Positions 30,986 through 37,960 of a DNA stretch of 37,960 nucleotides are shown here, in pieces. Within the stretch, counting starts at the first letter, position 1; each line of letters opens with the position of its first letter. The position numbers and the translations under genes were made by a program. The notes under the pieces were generated by a model, which worked only from the letters and a program-made list of their open reading frames with translations, searched no databases and was not told the origin of the DNA. Source of the DNA: DATMGU01 sp035555315 (GTDB taxonomy: Bacteria > Pseudomonadota > Alphaproteobacteria > ATCC43930 > CGMCC-115725); the NCBI GenBank assembly GCA_035555315.1, contig DATMGU010000008.1:1-37960 (forward strand). Reading direction: 5' to 3'.

Positions 30986-31018
30986 AAAAGGGCCGAAGCG
31001 ATCTTCGGCCCTTTTTTT
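30986..31018 (+). terminator. Strong intrinsic terminator in the pheS leader (probable attenuator)
   Basis: GGGCCGAAG (30990-30998), loop CGAT, CTTCGGCCC (31003-31011), then T7 (31012-31018); AAAA before the stem extends the pairing. This is a textbook rho-independent terminator. It ends 23 bases before the pheS start, leaving no room for a promoter, so pheST must depend on readthrough. Confidence 0.85.
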
Positions 31019-31041
31019 GTCTTCAAAAGGTGTTTCACGCG

Positions 31042-32118
31042 ATGGACGATCTCGACACGCTTGAACGCGACGCGCTGGGGCGCATCGCCGTGGTCGATAC
31101 TGCCGAGGCGCTCGAAGCGGCCCGGGTCGATTTGCTCGGTCGCAAAGGCGTGCTAACCGAGCAGATGAAGCAGCTCGGTCAGCTCGACGGCGAGGCGCGG
31201 CGCGGCCGGGGTGCCGCCCTCAACGCGCTGAAGGACACGATCGCAACCGCCCTCGACGCGCGCCGGCGGCAATTCGAGGCGGCGGAACTCGACCGCCGCC
31301 TGACCCAGGAGCGGATCGACGTTACCTTGCCGGCGCCCCCGCCGGCACTCGGCCGGATCCATCCGATCAGCCAGACCATCGACGAGCTTACGCAGATCTT
31401 CGGCTCGATGGGTTTCCAGGTCGCCGAAGGGCCGCATATCGAGGACGATTTCTACAATTTCACGGCGCTGAACATCCCGCCGGATCATCCGGCGCGGCAG
31501 GAGCACGATACCTTCTACCTGCCCGAGCAGCCGGACGGCAGCCGCAAGGTGCTGCGGACACATACCTCGCCGGTGCAGGTCCGCACCATGCTGAGCCAAA
31601 AGCCGCCGATCCGCATCATCGTGCCCGGCCGCACCTTCCGCTTCGACAGCGATGCGACCCACTCGCCGATGTTCCATCAGGTCGAAGGCCTGGTGATCGA
31701 CAAGGCGATCCATATGGGGCACCTCAAGGGCTGCCTGATCGAGTTCTGCCGGGCGTTCTTCGATGTCGACGATCTGCCGGTGCGCTTCCGGCCGAGCTAT
31801 TTCCCGTTCACCGAGCCCAGCGCCGAGGTCGATATCGGCTGCTCGCGCGAGGGCGGCGAGCTGCGCATCGGCGCCGGCGCCGATTGGCTGGAGATCCTCG
31901 GCAGCGGCATGGTCCATCCCAAGGTGCTGGCCAATTGCGGCATCGACCCGGCCGAGTATCAGGGCTTCGCCTTCGGCATGGGGATCGAGCGGATCGCCAT
32001 GCTGAAATATGGCATCCCGGATCTCCGCACCTTCTACGACAGCGACCTGCGCTGGCTGCGCCATTACGGCTTCGTGCCGCTCGACCGACCGAGCCTCGCC
32101 GGAGGGCTGACCCGATGA
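31042..32118 (+). CDS. pheS: Phenylalanine-tRNA ligase alpha subunit
   Basis: Catalytic subunit of the (alpha-beta)2 enzyme that charges tRNA-Phe. It has 358 residues from ATG 31042. An N-terminal coiled coil (about residues 15-85) with LLGRKGVLTEQMKQLG precedes the class II core: RIHPISQTIDELTQIFGSMGFQVAEGPHIEDDFYNF, HTSPVQVRTM, GRTFRFDSDATHSPMFHQVEG (motif 2) and FGMGIERIAMLKYGIPDLR (motif 3). AAAAGG lies 11 bases upstream; an in-frame GTG at 31030 is an alternative. It overlaps pheT by four bases. Confidence 0.97.
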   Translation: MDDLDTLERDALGRIAVVDTAEALEAARVDLLGRKGVLTEQMKQLGQLDGEARRGRGAALNALKDTIATALDARRRQFEAAELDRRLTQERIDVTLPAPPPALGRIHPISQTIDELTQIFGSMGFQVAEGPHIEDDFYNFTALNIPPDHPARQEHDTFYLPEQPDGSRKVLRTHTSPVQVRTMLSQKPPIRIIVPGRTFRFDSDATHSPMFHQVEGLVIDKAIHMGHLKGCLIEFCRAFFDVDDLPVRFRPSYFPFTEPSAEVDIGCSREGGELRIGAGADWLEILGSGMVHPKVLANCGIDPAEYQGFAFGMGIERIAMLKYGIPDLRTFYDSDLRWLRHYGFVPLDRPSLAGGLTR

Positions 32119-34538
32119 AACTCACGCTGTCCTGGCTGAAGCGCCATCTCGCAACCGATGCCCCCCTCGACCGCCTGATCGCCGCCCTCACCATGCTGGG
32201 CCTCGAAGTCGACGGCATCGAGGATCGCGGCAAGCCGCTGGCGCCGTTTTCCGTCGTCTCGGTGATCTCGGCCGACCCGCATCCCAATGCCGACAAGCTG
32301 CGCGTCTGCGTCGTCGATACCGGCGAGAACCGGCTGCAGGTGGTCTGCGGCGCGCCCAACGCCCGGGCCGGCATGCGCGGCGTCTTCGCCCCGGTCGGCT
32401 CGACCATCCCGCGCAACGGGCTGGTGCTGAAGGCGAGCGAGATTCGCGGCGTCACCTCGAACGGCATGCTGTGCTCGGCCTATGAGATGGGCCTGTCGGA
32501 CGATCACGACGGCATCATCGAGCTGCCGGAGGACGCGCCGCTCGGCATGCCCTTCGCCAGCGTAATGGGTCTCGACGATCCGGTGCTCGACATCAAGGTG
32601 ACTCCCAACCGGCCGGACTGCCTGGGCGTGCGCGGCATCGCGCGCGACCTCGCCGCCGCCGGCCTCGGCACGCTGATCCCGCTCGATGCGGCCGCCGTGC
32701 CCGGCCGTTTCGCCAGCCCGGTGACCGTGCGCCTGGCCCATGAGGATCCCGCCGCCTGTCCGCTGTTCCTCGGCCGGTTGATCCGCGGCATACGCAACGG
32801 GCCCAGCCCGCGCTGGCTGCGGGACAAGCTGACCGCCATCGGCCTGCGGCCGATCTCGGCCCTGGTCGACATCACCAATTACATGACCTTCGACCTCAAT
32901 CGGCCGTTGCATGTCTTCGATGCCGAAAGGCTGCGCGGCGATTTGGTCATCCGCGCCGCCCGGGACGGCGAGACGCTGGCCGCCCTCAACGGCAAGGAGC
33001 TGACGCTCGAAGCCGGCATGACCGTGATCGCCGATGACAGCGGGACGATCAGCCTGGGCGGCGTCATGGGCGGGGCGTCGACCGGCTGCGAGGCCGACAC
33101 CACTTCGGTCTTCGTCGAGGCCGCCTTGTTCGATCCCCGGCGTACCGCCGCGACCGGTCGCCGGCTCAATCTGCAAAGCGATGCGCGCTACCGGTTCGAG
33201 CGGGGCCTGGACCCGGCTTTCGTGGATGACGGCATGGAGATCGCGACGCGCCTGATTCTCGAATTATGCGGCGGCGAACCAAGCGAGGTGGTGCGCGCCG
33301 GTGCCGAGCCGGCCTGGCAACACGCGATCGAGCTGCGGCCCCAGCGGATCGAGAGCCTGGGCGGCGTCGCCGTCGAGACCGACGACATCCGCCGCATCCT
33401 CTCGGCGCTGGGTTGCCATATCGAGCCGCGTGCCGGCGGCATGATCGGCGGCGCGCTATCGGTCACCCCACCCTCCTGGCGTCCGGATATCGAGGGCGAG
33501 GCCGATCTGGTCGAGGAGGTGCTGCGCATCCACGGTTACGACCGGATCCCCAGCTTGCCGCTGACCTCGCCGACGCCGGTGCCGCGCCCGGCGCTCGATC
33601 CGGCCCAGCGCCGGGCGGGGCTGGTCCGCCGTACCCTGGCCGAGCGCGGGCTGGTCGAGGCGGTGACCTATTCCTTCATGACCAGCGCCCTGCTGGACCA
33701 TGGCAACGAGAGTCTGTTCGGTCCGAACCTCGCCGTGCTGCGGGTCGATAACCCGATCTCCAGCGATCTCGACGTGATGCGCCCGTCGATCCTGCCGAAC
33801 CTGCTGCAGGCGGCCAAGCGCAACGCGGATCGCGGCTTCGCCGATATCGCGCTGTTCGAGCTCGGGCCGCAATATGCCGGCGATGCGCCGGAGGATCAGG
33901 CGCTGGTGGCGACCGGCATCCGGACCGGCCGGACCGGCCGCAAGACCTGGCAGGATGCCGGTCGCCCGGTCGATCCCTACCTCGCCAAGACCGACGCGTT
34001 GGCGGCGCTGGAGGCCGCGGGCGCGCCGATCGACAATCTGCAGATCACCGCCGATCCGCCGGCCTGGTACCATCCCGGCCGCGCCGGCTCCATCCGCTTG
34101 GGTCCGAAGACCGTGCTGGCGCATTTCGGCGAGCTGCATCCACGGGTGCTGGCCGCCCTCGACCTCAAAACCCCGGTGATGGGTTTCGAGGTCTATCTCG
34201 ACGCGGTGCCGCTGGCGAAATCGACGCGCACCCGGCCGCTGCTGCGCCCGTCGCCCTTCCAGGCGGTCGACCGCGACTACGCCTTCGTCGTCGATCAGGC
34301 GGTGCCCGCCGAGGCGCTGCTGCGCGCGGCGCGCGGCGTTGACCGCAAGCTGGTCACCGACATCCGCCTGTTCGACGTCTATACCGGACCGGGCGTGCCG
34401 GAGGGCAAGAAGTCGCTGGCCATCGCGGTGACCTTGCAGCCGACCGACGCCACGCTGACGGAGGCCGCGATCGAGGCGTTTTCCAAGGCACTGGTAGCAC
34501 AGGTCGGCAAGCTGACCGGCGGCGTGTTGCGGGGGTGA
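32115..34538 (+). CDS. pheT: Phenylalanine-tRNA ligase beta subunit
   Basis: An 807-residue subunit, normal length. It starts MKLTLSWLKRHL; the EMAP-like tRNA-binding domain (about 39-150) contains HPNADKLRVCVVD and VVCGAPNARAGM. The B3/B4 editing domain includes VTPNRPDCLGVRGIARDLAA onwards, the B5 DNA-binding-like fold and core follow, and the C-terminal FDX-ACB domain begins PLLRPSPFQAVDRDYAFVVD. The ATG overlaps the pheS stop (ATGA), with GGAGGG eight bases upstream. The longer open frame upstream is antiphase pheS. Confidence 0.97.
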   Translation: MKLTLSWLKRHLATDAPLDRLIAALTMLGLEVDGIEDRGKPLAPFSVVSVISADPHPNADKLRVCVVDTGENRLQVVCGAPNARAGMRGVFAPVGSTIPRNGLVLKASEIRGVTSNGMLCSAYEMGLSDDHDGIIELPEDAPLGMPFASVMGLDDPVLDIKVTPNRPDCLGVRGIARDLAAAGLGTLIPLDAAAVPGRFASPVTVRLAHEDPAACPLFLGRLIRGIRNGPSPRWLRDKLTAIGLRPISALVDITNYMTFDLNRPLHVFDAERLRGDLVIRAARDGETLAALNGKELTLEAGMTVIADDSGTISLGGVMGGASTGCEADTTSVFVEAALFDPRRTAATGRRLNLQSDARYRFERGLDPAFVDDGMEIATRLILELCGGEPSEVVRAGAEPAWQHAIELRPQRIESLGGVAVETDDIRRILSALGCHIEPRAGGMIGGALSVTPPSWRPDIEGEADLVEEVLRIHGYDRIPSLPLTSPTPVPRPALDPAQRRAGLVRRTLAERGLVEAVTYSFMTSALLDHGNESLFGPNLAVLRVDNPISSDLDVMRPSILPNLLQAAKRNADRGFADIALFELGPQYAGDAPEDQALVATGIRTGRTGRKTWQDAGRPVDPYLAKTDALAALEAAGAPIDNLQITADPPAWYHPGRAGSIRLGPKTVLAHFGELHPRVLAALDLKTPVMGFEVYLDAVPLAKSTRTRPLLRPSPFQAVDRDYAFVVDQAVPAEALLRAARGVDRKLVTDIRLFDVYTGPGVPEGKKSLAIAVTLQPTDATLTEAAIEAFSKALVAQVGKLTGGVLRG

Positions 34539-34540
34539 GG

Positions 34541-34553
34541 GGCTCAAAGCCCT
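34541..34553 (+). terminator. Short hairpin directly after pheT
   Basis: GGGCT-CAA-AGCCC begins two bases past the pheT stop, with no T-run. It is the only stem seen in the 61-base convergent gap with the VOC gene. Confidence 0.3.
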
Positions 34554-34599
34554 AGCCAGGCCGGCCTTACGCAGCTTGCCGCGCGTCCCATTGCCTACT

Positions 34600-34995
34600 T
34601 TAACCCGACGCGTCATGGCAGCACACGCAGAGCTTGTTGCCGTCGGGGTCGCGGAAATAGGCGCCGTAATAGTCGGGATGATACCGCGGCCGCGGACCGG
34701 TCGGCCCTTCGCACCGGCCGCCATGGGCGATGGCCGTGGCGTGGCATCTGTCCACGGCATCCCGGCTGGGTGCTAGGAGGGCCACCATCTGGCCGTTGCC
34801 CGGCGCGGCGGCACCCCGATCGTAGGGAAGCCCGATGAGCAAGAGGGGGCGGGCGGCGTTCGCGGGCTGCCAACCGGCCCACGCGTTTTCCGGCTCGGAG
34901 AACCTCAGCGGATAGCCCAGCGTCGCCATGATCCGCGAATAGAACGCGAAGGCGCGTGGGAAGTCGGTGATCCCGATATGGACATGCGACAGCAT
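34600..34995 (-). CDS. VOC (glyoxalase/bleomycin-resistance-fold) family protein
   Basis: A 131-residue protein of one VOC domain with two beta-alpha-beta-beta-beta units. It begins MLSHVHIGITDFPRAFAFYSRIMATLGY (His6 as probable metal ligand) and ends YYGAYFRDPDGNKLCVCCH, the family C-terminal metal-site strand, here lacking the usual Glu within the strand. AGGGAG is seven bases before the ATG at 34995; the frame is open upstream without one. The function could be a lyase, dioxygenase or drug-binding protein; the sequence does not decide. Convergent with pheT and divergent from the response regulator. Confidence 0.88.
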   Translation of the reverse strand: MLSHVHIGITDFPRAFAFYSRIMATLGYPLRFSEPENAWAGWQPANAARPLLLIGLPYDRGAAAPGNGQMVALLAPSRDAVDRCHATAIAHGGRCEGPTGPRPRYHPDYYGAYFRDPDGNKLCVCCHDASG

Positions 34996-35323
34996 GGGTT
35001 CGCTCCCTGATCCGAGAACGCCGATTTGACGGCGCCGTATAGCCATGCCTCATCATCCGGCGAGATGTCTCGGATGAAGCGCGCGATCGGCGTCGCATGG
35101 GGGAGGCCTTCGTCCGTGTGTTCGCAGAGTTTTATAATTCTCCGTCTTTCCAAGGCAGTGTAGATTTTAGATAACGTCCTTTATTAGGCCCTGCTTAAGG
35201 GCAAAATTGCCAATACTATCCGGCGTCTAATTTTTGCCACAACCTGTCGAATATTTGTCCTTTGAAACAAAATATTTGGTGATTATGTGGATAATTGTCG
35301 GAAACATAGAGAACTAAAACATA
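34996..35323. promoter_or_regulatory. AT-rich divergent region before the response regulator
   Basis: No gene is seen. From about 35130 the DNA is strikingly AT-rich. A promoter candidate for the response regulator is TTGAAA (35262-35267), 16 bases, TATGTG (35284-35289). It is overlapped by an interrupted inverted repeat, AATATT plus TGT (35250-35258) facing ACA (35267-35269) and AATATT (35271-35276) with one bulged base, which could be an operator. A TATAAT at 35135-35140 has no good -35. Confidence 0.4.
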
Positions 35324-35740
35324 ATGTTTAAAAAATTTCCAATATTATTTGTGGATGACGACGCTAACATACGTGGGTTGGGCGCCGAGATCCTGAGAGA
35401 GGATGGCTATACGGTCCTTGAGGCGGCGGATGCGAGCGATGCGATCCGCATGCTGGAGGATCATCCAACCGTAGGACTGCTCTTCACAGACATCAGCATG
35501 CCGGGCCTTTGTGGTTACGTCCTCGCCGATATGGCGGTGACGCGCTGGCCTCATCTCCGCGTCCTCTACACGACCGCCCTGCTTAAAACGGCCGTCATCG
35601 ACACGCAAAGAGGATCGTTCCATGGCGAGATGTTGGTGAAGCCTTACAGCGCCGCCCGGCTCACCGCCGCCATCGCCGGAAGTCTGGCGCGAGCCAGACC
35701 GTCGGATACTGGATGGGGCGATACCCAGCGGCGGAAGTAG
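35324..35740 (+). CDS. Single-domain response regulator (CheY-like receiver)
   Basis: A 138-residue receiver with no output domain. The acidic pocket is Asp11-Asp13, the phosphorylation site Asp56 in LLFTDISMPG, the conserved Thr in VLYTTAL (about 83-84) and Lys106 in LVKPY. The first codons are AT-rich and no strong ribosome site precedes the ATG. No histidine kinase is adjacent, so it is an orphan that could act by protein contact, as CheY or Spo0F do. It is followed by two tandem hairpins. Base composition at its 5' end and upstream differs from the neighbours, which may mean transfer or simply a promoter region. Confidence 0.93.
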   Translation: MFKKFPILFVDDDANIRGLGAEILREDGYTVLEAADASDAIRMLEDHPTVGLLFTDISMPGLCGYVLADMAVTRWPHLRVLYTTALLKTAVIDTQRGSFHGEMLVKPYSAARLTAAIAGSLARARPSDTGWGDTQRRK

Positions 35741-35760
35741 TCGGCGGCCCCGATCGGCAG

Positions 35761-35806
35761 GCCGCCGCGTTTGCCGGCGGCTTCTTGCCGGGGACTCGCG
35801 CCCGGC
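35761..35806 (+). terminator. Tandem GC-rich hairpins after the response regulator
   Basis: GCCGCCG (35761-35767) and CGGCGGC (35775-35781) form a perfect 7-bp stem followed by TTCTT, starting 21 bases past the stop. A second stem, GCCGGG/CCCGGC (35787-35792 and 35801-35806), follows. The first is the likelier terminator. Confidence 0.5.
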
Positions 35807-35845
35807 ACCCGCCCGTGCACCCTCTGCCCGCGGACCCGCTGCCCG

Positions 35846-35874
35846 TTGCGCCGTCTCACCGCCGGCCCTATGGT
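35846..35874 (+). promoter_or_regulatory. Candidate lepA promoter
   Basis: TTGCGC (35846-35851), 17 bases, TATGGT (35869-35874); transcription would start near 35881. An AGGAG follows at 35887-35891, about 15 bases before the lepA ATG, farther than usual. Confidence 0.4.
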
Positions 35875-35905
35875 CTAGGCCGATTAGGAGCCAGCTCGAC
35901 CGCCC

Positions 35906-37708
35906 ATGACCGATCTCTCGCATATCCGTAATTTCTCGATCATCGCCCATATCGACCACGGCAAATCGACGCTGGCCGATCGTCTCATCCAGACCTGCGG
36001 CGGGCTCGATGTCCGGGAGATGCGCGAGCAGGTGCTCGACAGCATGGATATCGAGCGGGAGCGCGGCATCACCATCAAGGCGCAGACCGTGCGCCTCGCC
36101 TATAAGGCGCAGGATGGGCGGACCTATCAGCTCAACCTGATGGACACGCCCGGCCATGTGGATTTCGCCTATGAGGTCAGCCGCTCGCTCGCCGCCTGCG
36201 AGGGCTCGCTGCTGGTGGTCGATGCCAGCCAGGGCGTCGAGGCGCAGACCCTGGCCAATGTCTACCAGGCGATCGACAACAACCACGAGATCGTCCCGGT
36301 CCTCAACAAGATCGACCTGCCCGCCGCCGAGCCCGACCGGGTCAAGCAGCAGATCGAGGACGTCATCGGCATCGACGCGTCCGACGCGGTCGAGATCTCC
36401 GCCAAGACCGGCCTCAACATCGACCGGGTGTTGGAGGCGCTGGTGCTGCGCCTGCCGCCGCCCCAGGGCGACGCGGACGCGCCGCTGAAGGCGCTGCTGG
36501 TCGATAGCTGGTACGACGCCTATCTGGGCGTGGTCATCCTGGTGCGGGTCAAGGACGGCTCGCTGAAGGTCGGCCAGCGCATCCGCATGATGGCGACCGG
36601 CGCCTCCTTCGTCATCGAGCGGGTCGGCGTGTTCACGCCCAAGGCGCTGCAGACCGGCGAGCTGGGTACCGGCGAGATCGGCTTCATCACCGCCGGCATC
36701 AAGGCGGTCGCCGATACCAAGGTCGGCGACACGCTGACCGACGAGCGCCGCCCGGCAACCGAGCCGCTCGCCGGCTTCAAGCCCAGCGTGCCGGTGGTGT
36801 TCTGCGGCTTGTTCCCGGTCGACGCCGCGGATTTCGAGCATCTGCGCGAAAGCCTGGGCAAGCTCGCCCTCAACGATGCCAGCTTCCAATACGAGGCGGA
36901 GACCTCGGCGGCGCTGGGTTTCGGCTTTCGCTGCGGCTGCCTCGGCCTGCTGCATCTGGAAATCATCCAGGAGCGGCTGGAGCGCGAGTTCAACCTCGAC
37001 CTCATCACCACGGCCCCCAGCGTCGTCTATCAGGTGCATCTCACCAATGGCGAGATGCAGGCGCTGCACAATCCGGCGGACATGCCCGACCCGGTGCGCA
37101 TCGACCATATCGACGAGCCCTGGATCAAGGCGACCATCCTGGTGCCCGACGAGTATCTGGGCGCCATCCTGGGCCTCTGCACCGAACGGCGCGGCTCGCA
37201 GATCGACCTCACCTATGCCGGCAACCGCGCCATGCTGGTCTATCGCCTGCCGCTCAACGAGGTGGTGTTCGATTTCTACGACCGGCTGAAATCGGTCAGC
37301 CGCGGCTATGCCAGCTTCGATTACCAGATGGACGGCTACGAGCTGGGCGACCTCGTCGTCATGAACATCCTGGTCAATGCCGAGCCGGTCGACGCGCTGT
37401 CGATGATCGTGCATCGCAGCCAGGCCGACATGCGCGGGCGCGCCCTGGTCGCCCGGCTGAAGGATCTGATCCCCCGCCAGCTGTTCCAGATCGCCATCCA
37501 GGCCGCGATCGGCGGCCGCATCATCGCCCGCGAGACCGTGCGCGCCATGCGCAAGGATGTGCTCGCCAAATGCTATGGCGGCGACATCTCCCGCAAGCGC
37601 AAGCTGCTCGACAAGCAAAAAGAGGGCAAGAAGCGGATGCGCCAATTCGGCAAGGTCGAAATCCCGCAGACCGCCTTCCTGGCGGCGCTGCGGATGAACG
37701 ACAGCTGA
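35906..37708 (+). CDS. lepA: Elongation factor 4 (LepA GTPase)
   Basis: Ribosome-associated GTPase that aids translation under stress and 30S biogenesis. It has 600 residues, full length. G1 is AHIDHGKS (14-21), G2 RERGITIK, G3 DTPGH (80-84), G4 NKID (134-137). The LepA-specific C-terminal domain is present, including MLVYRLPLNEVVFDFYDRLKSVSRGYASFDY and a C-terminus with KRKLLDKQKEGKKRMRQFGKVEIPQ. No neighbouring lepB or signal peptidase gene is seen; lepA stands alone, convergent with the gene at the right edge. Confidence 0.98.
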   Translation: MTDLSHIRNFSIIAHIDHGKSTLADRLIQTCGGLDVREMREQVLDSMDIERERGITIKAQTVRLAYKAQDGRTYQLNLMDTPGHVDFAYEVSRSLAACEGSLLVVDASQGVEAQTLANVYQAIDNNHEIVPVLNKIDLPAAEPDRVKQQIEDVIGIDASDAVEISAKTGLNIDRVLEALVLRLPPPQGDADAPLKALLVDSWYDAYLGVVILVRVKDGSLKVGQRIRMMATGASFVIERVGVFTPKALQTGELGTGEIGFITAGIKAVADTKVGDTLTDERRPATEPLAGFKPSVPVVFCGLFPVDAADFEHLRESLGKLALNDASFQYEAETSAALGFGFRCGCLGLLHLEIIQERLEREFNLDLITTAPSVVYQVHLTNGEMQALHNPADMPDPVRIDHIDEPWIKATILVPDEYLGAILGLCTERRGSQIDLTYAGNRAMLVYRLPLNEVVFDFYDRLKSVSRGYASFDYQMDGYELGDLVVMNILVNAEPVDALSMIVHRSQADMRGRALVARLKDLIPRQLFQIAIQAAIGGRIIARETVRAMRKDVLAKCYGGDISRKRKLLDKQKEGKKRMRQFGKVEIPQTAFLAALRMNDS

Positions 37709-37743
37709 GTCGTTACCCCTGTAATCGGACACCAACCCCACCC

Positions 37744-37960
37744 TCACGGCGGGTCGCTGCCCGTGGCGGCGCCGCGCGGTTTCAGCCCGGCGAACCGGTC
37801 GCCGGAGAAGACGGAGCGCAGATACTCCACGGCATCGGCCCGATGCACCGCGTAGTCGGGGGTCGAGAACGGATCTTCCGGAACCGGCCCTTCGGCCGGT
37901 TCTTCCCTCGCCGCCTGAGCTTCTACCGGCCGAATATCCTCGGCTTCGTCCTCGTCCGGT
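37744..37960 (-). CDS. C-terminal end of an unidentified protein (runs off the window)
   Basis: The last 71 residues and stop of a minus-strand gene whose start lies beyond the window. The first 30 visible residues are acidic and rich in Pro and Ala (with DEDEAEDIRPVE), a likely flexible linker. A more structured end follows, including YAVHRADAVEYLRSVFSGDRFAGLKPRG. It is probably real: the frame stays open to the edge, codons are GC-rich at third positions, and it ends 35 bases from lepA in a convergent layout. The family was not recognised. Confidence 0.6.
   Translation of the reverse strand, partial: PDEDEAEDIRPVEAQAAREEPAEGPVPEDPFSTPDYAVHRADAVEYLRSVFSGDRFAGLKPRGAATGSDPP

Noticed and set aside
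30939..31060. A Phe-rich frame through the pheS terminator (GPFFVFKRCF) as the attenuator leader peptide
   Set aside because: Its Phe codons lie in and after the terminator T-run, too late to influence terminator formation; they are a by-product of the T-run.
35345..37747. An 800-codon open frame opposite lepA
   Set aside because: Same type of antisense shadow; lepA is unambiguous and the frame has no recognisable domain.
1..37960. tRNA, rRNA, CRISPR, insertion sequence or prophage features
   Set aside because: Looked for on both strands; no cloverleaf, rRNA-like stretch, regularly spaced repeat array, transposase or integrase was seen.

Overview
The window is a GC-rich chromosomal stretch from an alphaproteobacterium, most likely of the Rhodospirillales type. 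The evidence is the sdhCDAB order downstream of a CoA-ester lyase, the ffh-rpsP-rimM-trmD-rplS block followed directly by leuCDB and asd, and rpmI-rplT-pheS-pheT without infC in front. The assignment rests on gene order and protein character only. No tRNA, rRNA, CRISPR array, insertion sequence or phage gene was seen; it reads as core chromosome with small accessory patches.

Layout. 1-3946 (minus): CoA-ester lyase, then sdhC, sdhD, sdhA and the start of sdhB, with a likely promoter in front of sdhC. 4039-6425: pdxY (plus), asd (minus) and a Mpo1-like membrane protein (plus). 6474-13536 (minus): ffh, rpsP, rimM, trmD, rplS, then leuC, leuD, leuB; the ffh leader carries three predicted hairpins. 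13723-14601: an unrecognised exported protein. 14661-19064 (minus): a probable operon of a short leader ORF, uxuA and a complete polar-amino-acid-type ABC importer, behind a promoter overlapped by a GntR-like site. 19169-20371: MFS exporter. 20533-22761: fluoride channel, then molybdate modC and modB without modA.

22882-27733: a four-helix membrane protein built from two repeats, an exported HD-domain protein resembling the YhaM hydrolase domain, a Tim44-like membrane protein, and a cNMP-binding/patatin phospholipase of the NTE type. 27895-29385: a polyprenyl-phosphate sugar transferase starting exopolysaccharide synthesis. 29750-29941: a 63-residue membrane protein. 30274-34538 (plus): rpmI, rplT, pheS, pheT, with a strong intrinsic terminator placed so close to pheS that it probably acts as an attenuator. 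34600-37960: a VOC-fold protein, an orphan receiver-only response regulator behind an AT-rich promoter region, lepA, and the C-terminal end of an unidentified acidic protein.

Most of the window is housekeeping: TCA cycle, leucine and aspartate-family synthesis, ribosome assembly, protein targeting and tRNA charging. The parts most worth follow-up are the uxuA leader ORF and its atypical transporter partner, the exported HD-domain protein, the duplicated four-helix protein, the structured ffh leader and the pheST attenuator. All RNA folds were read by eye, not computed.
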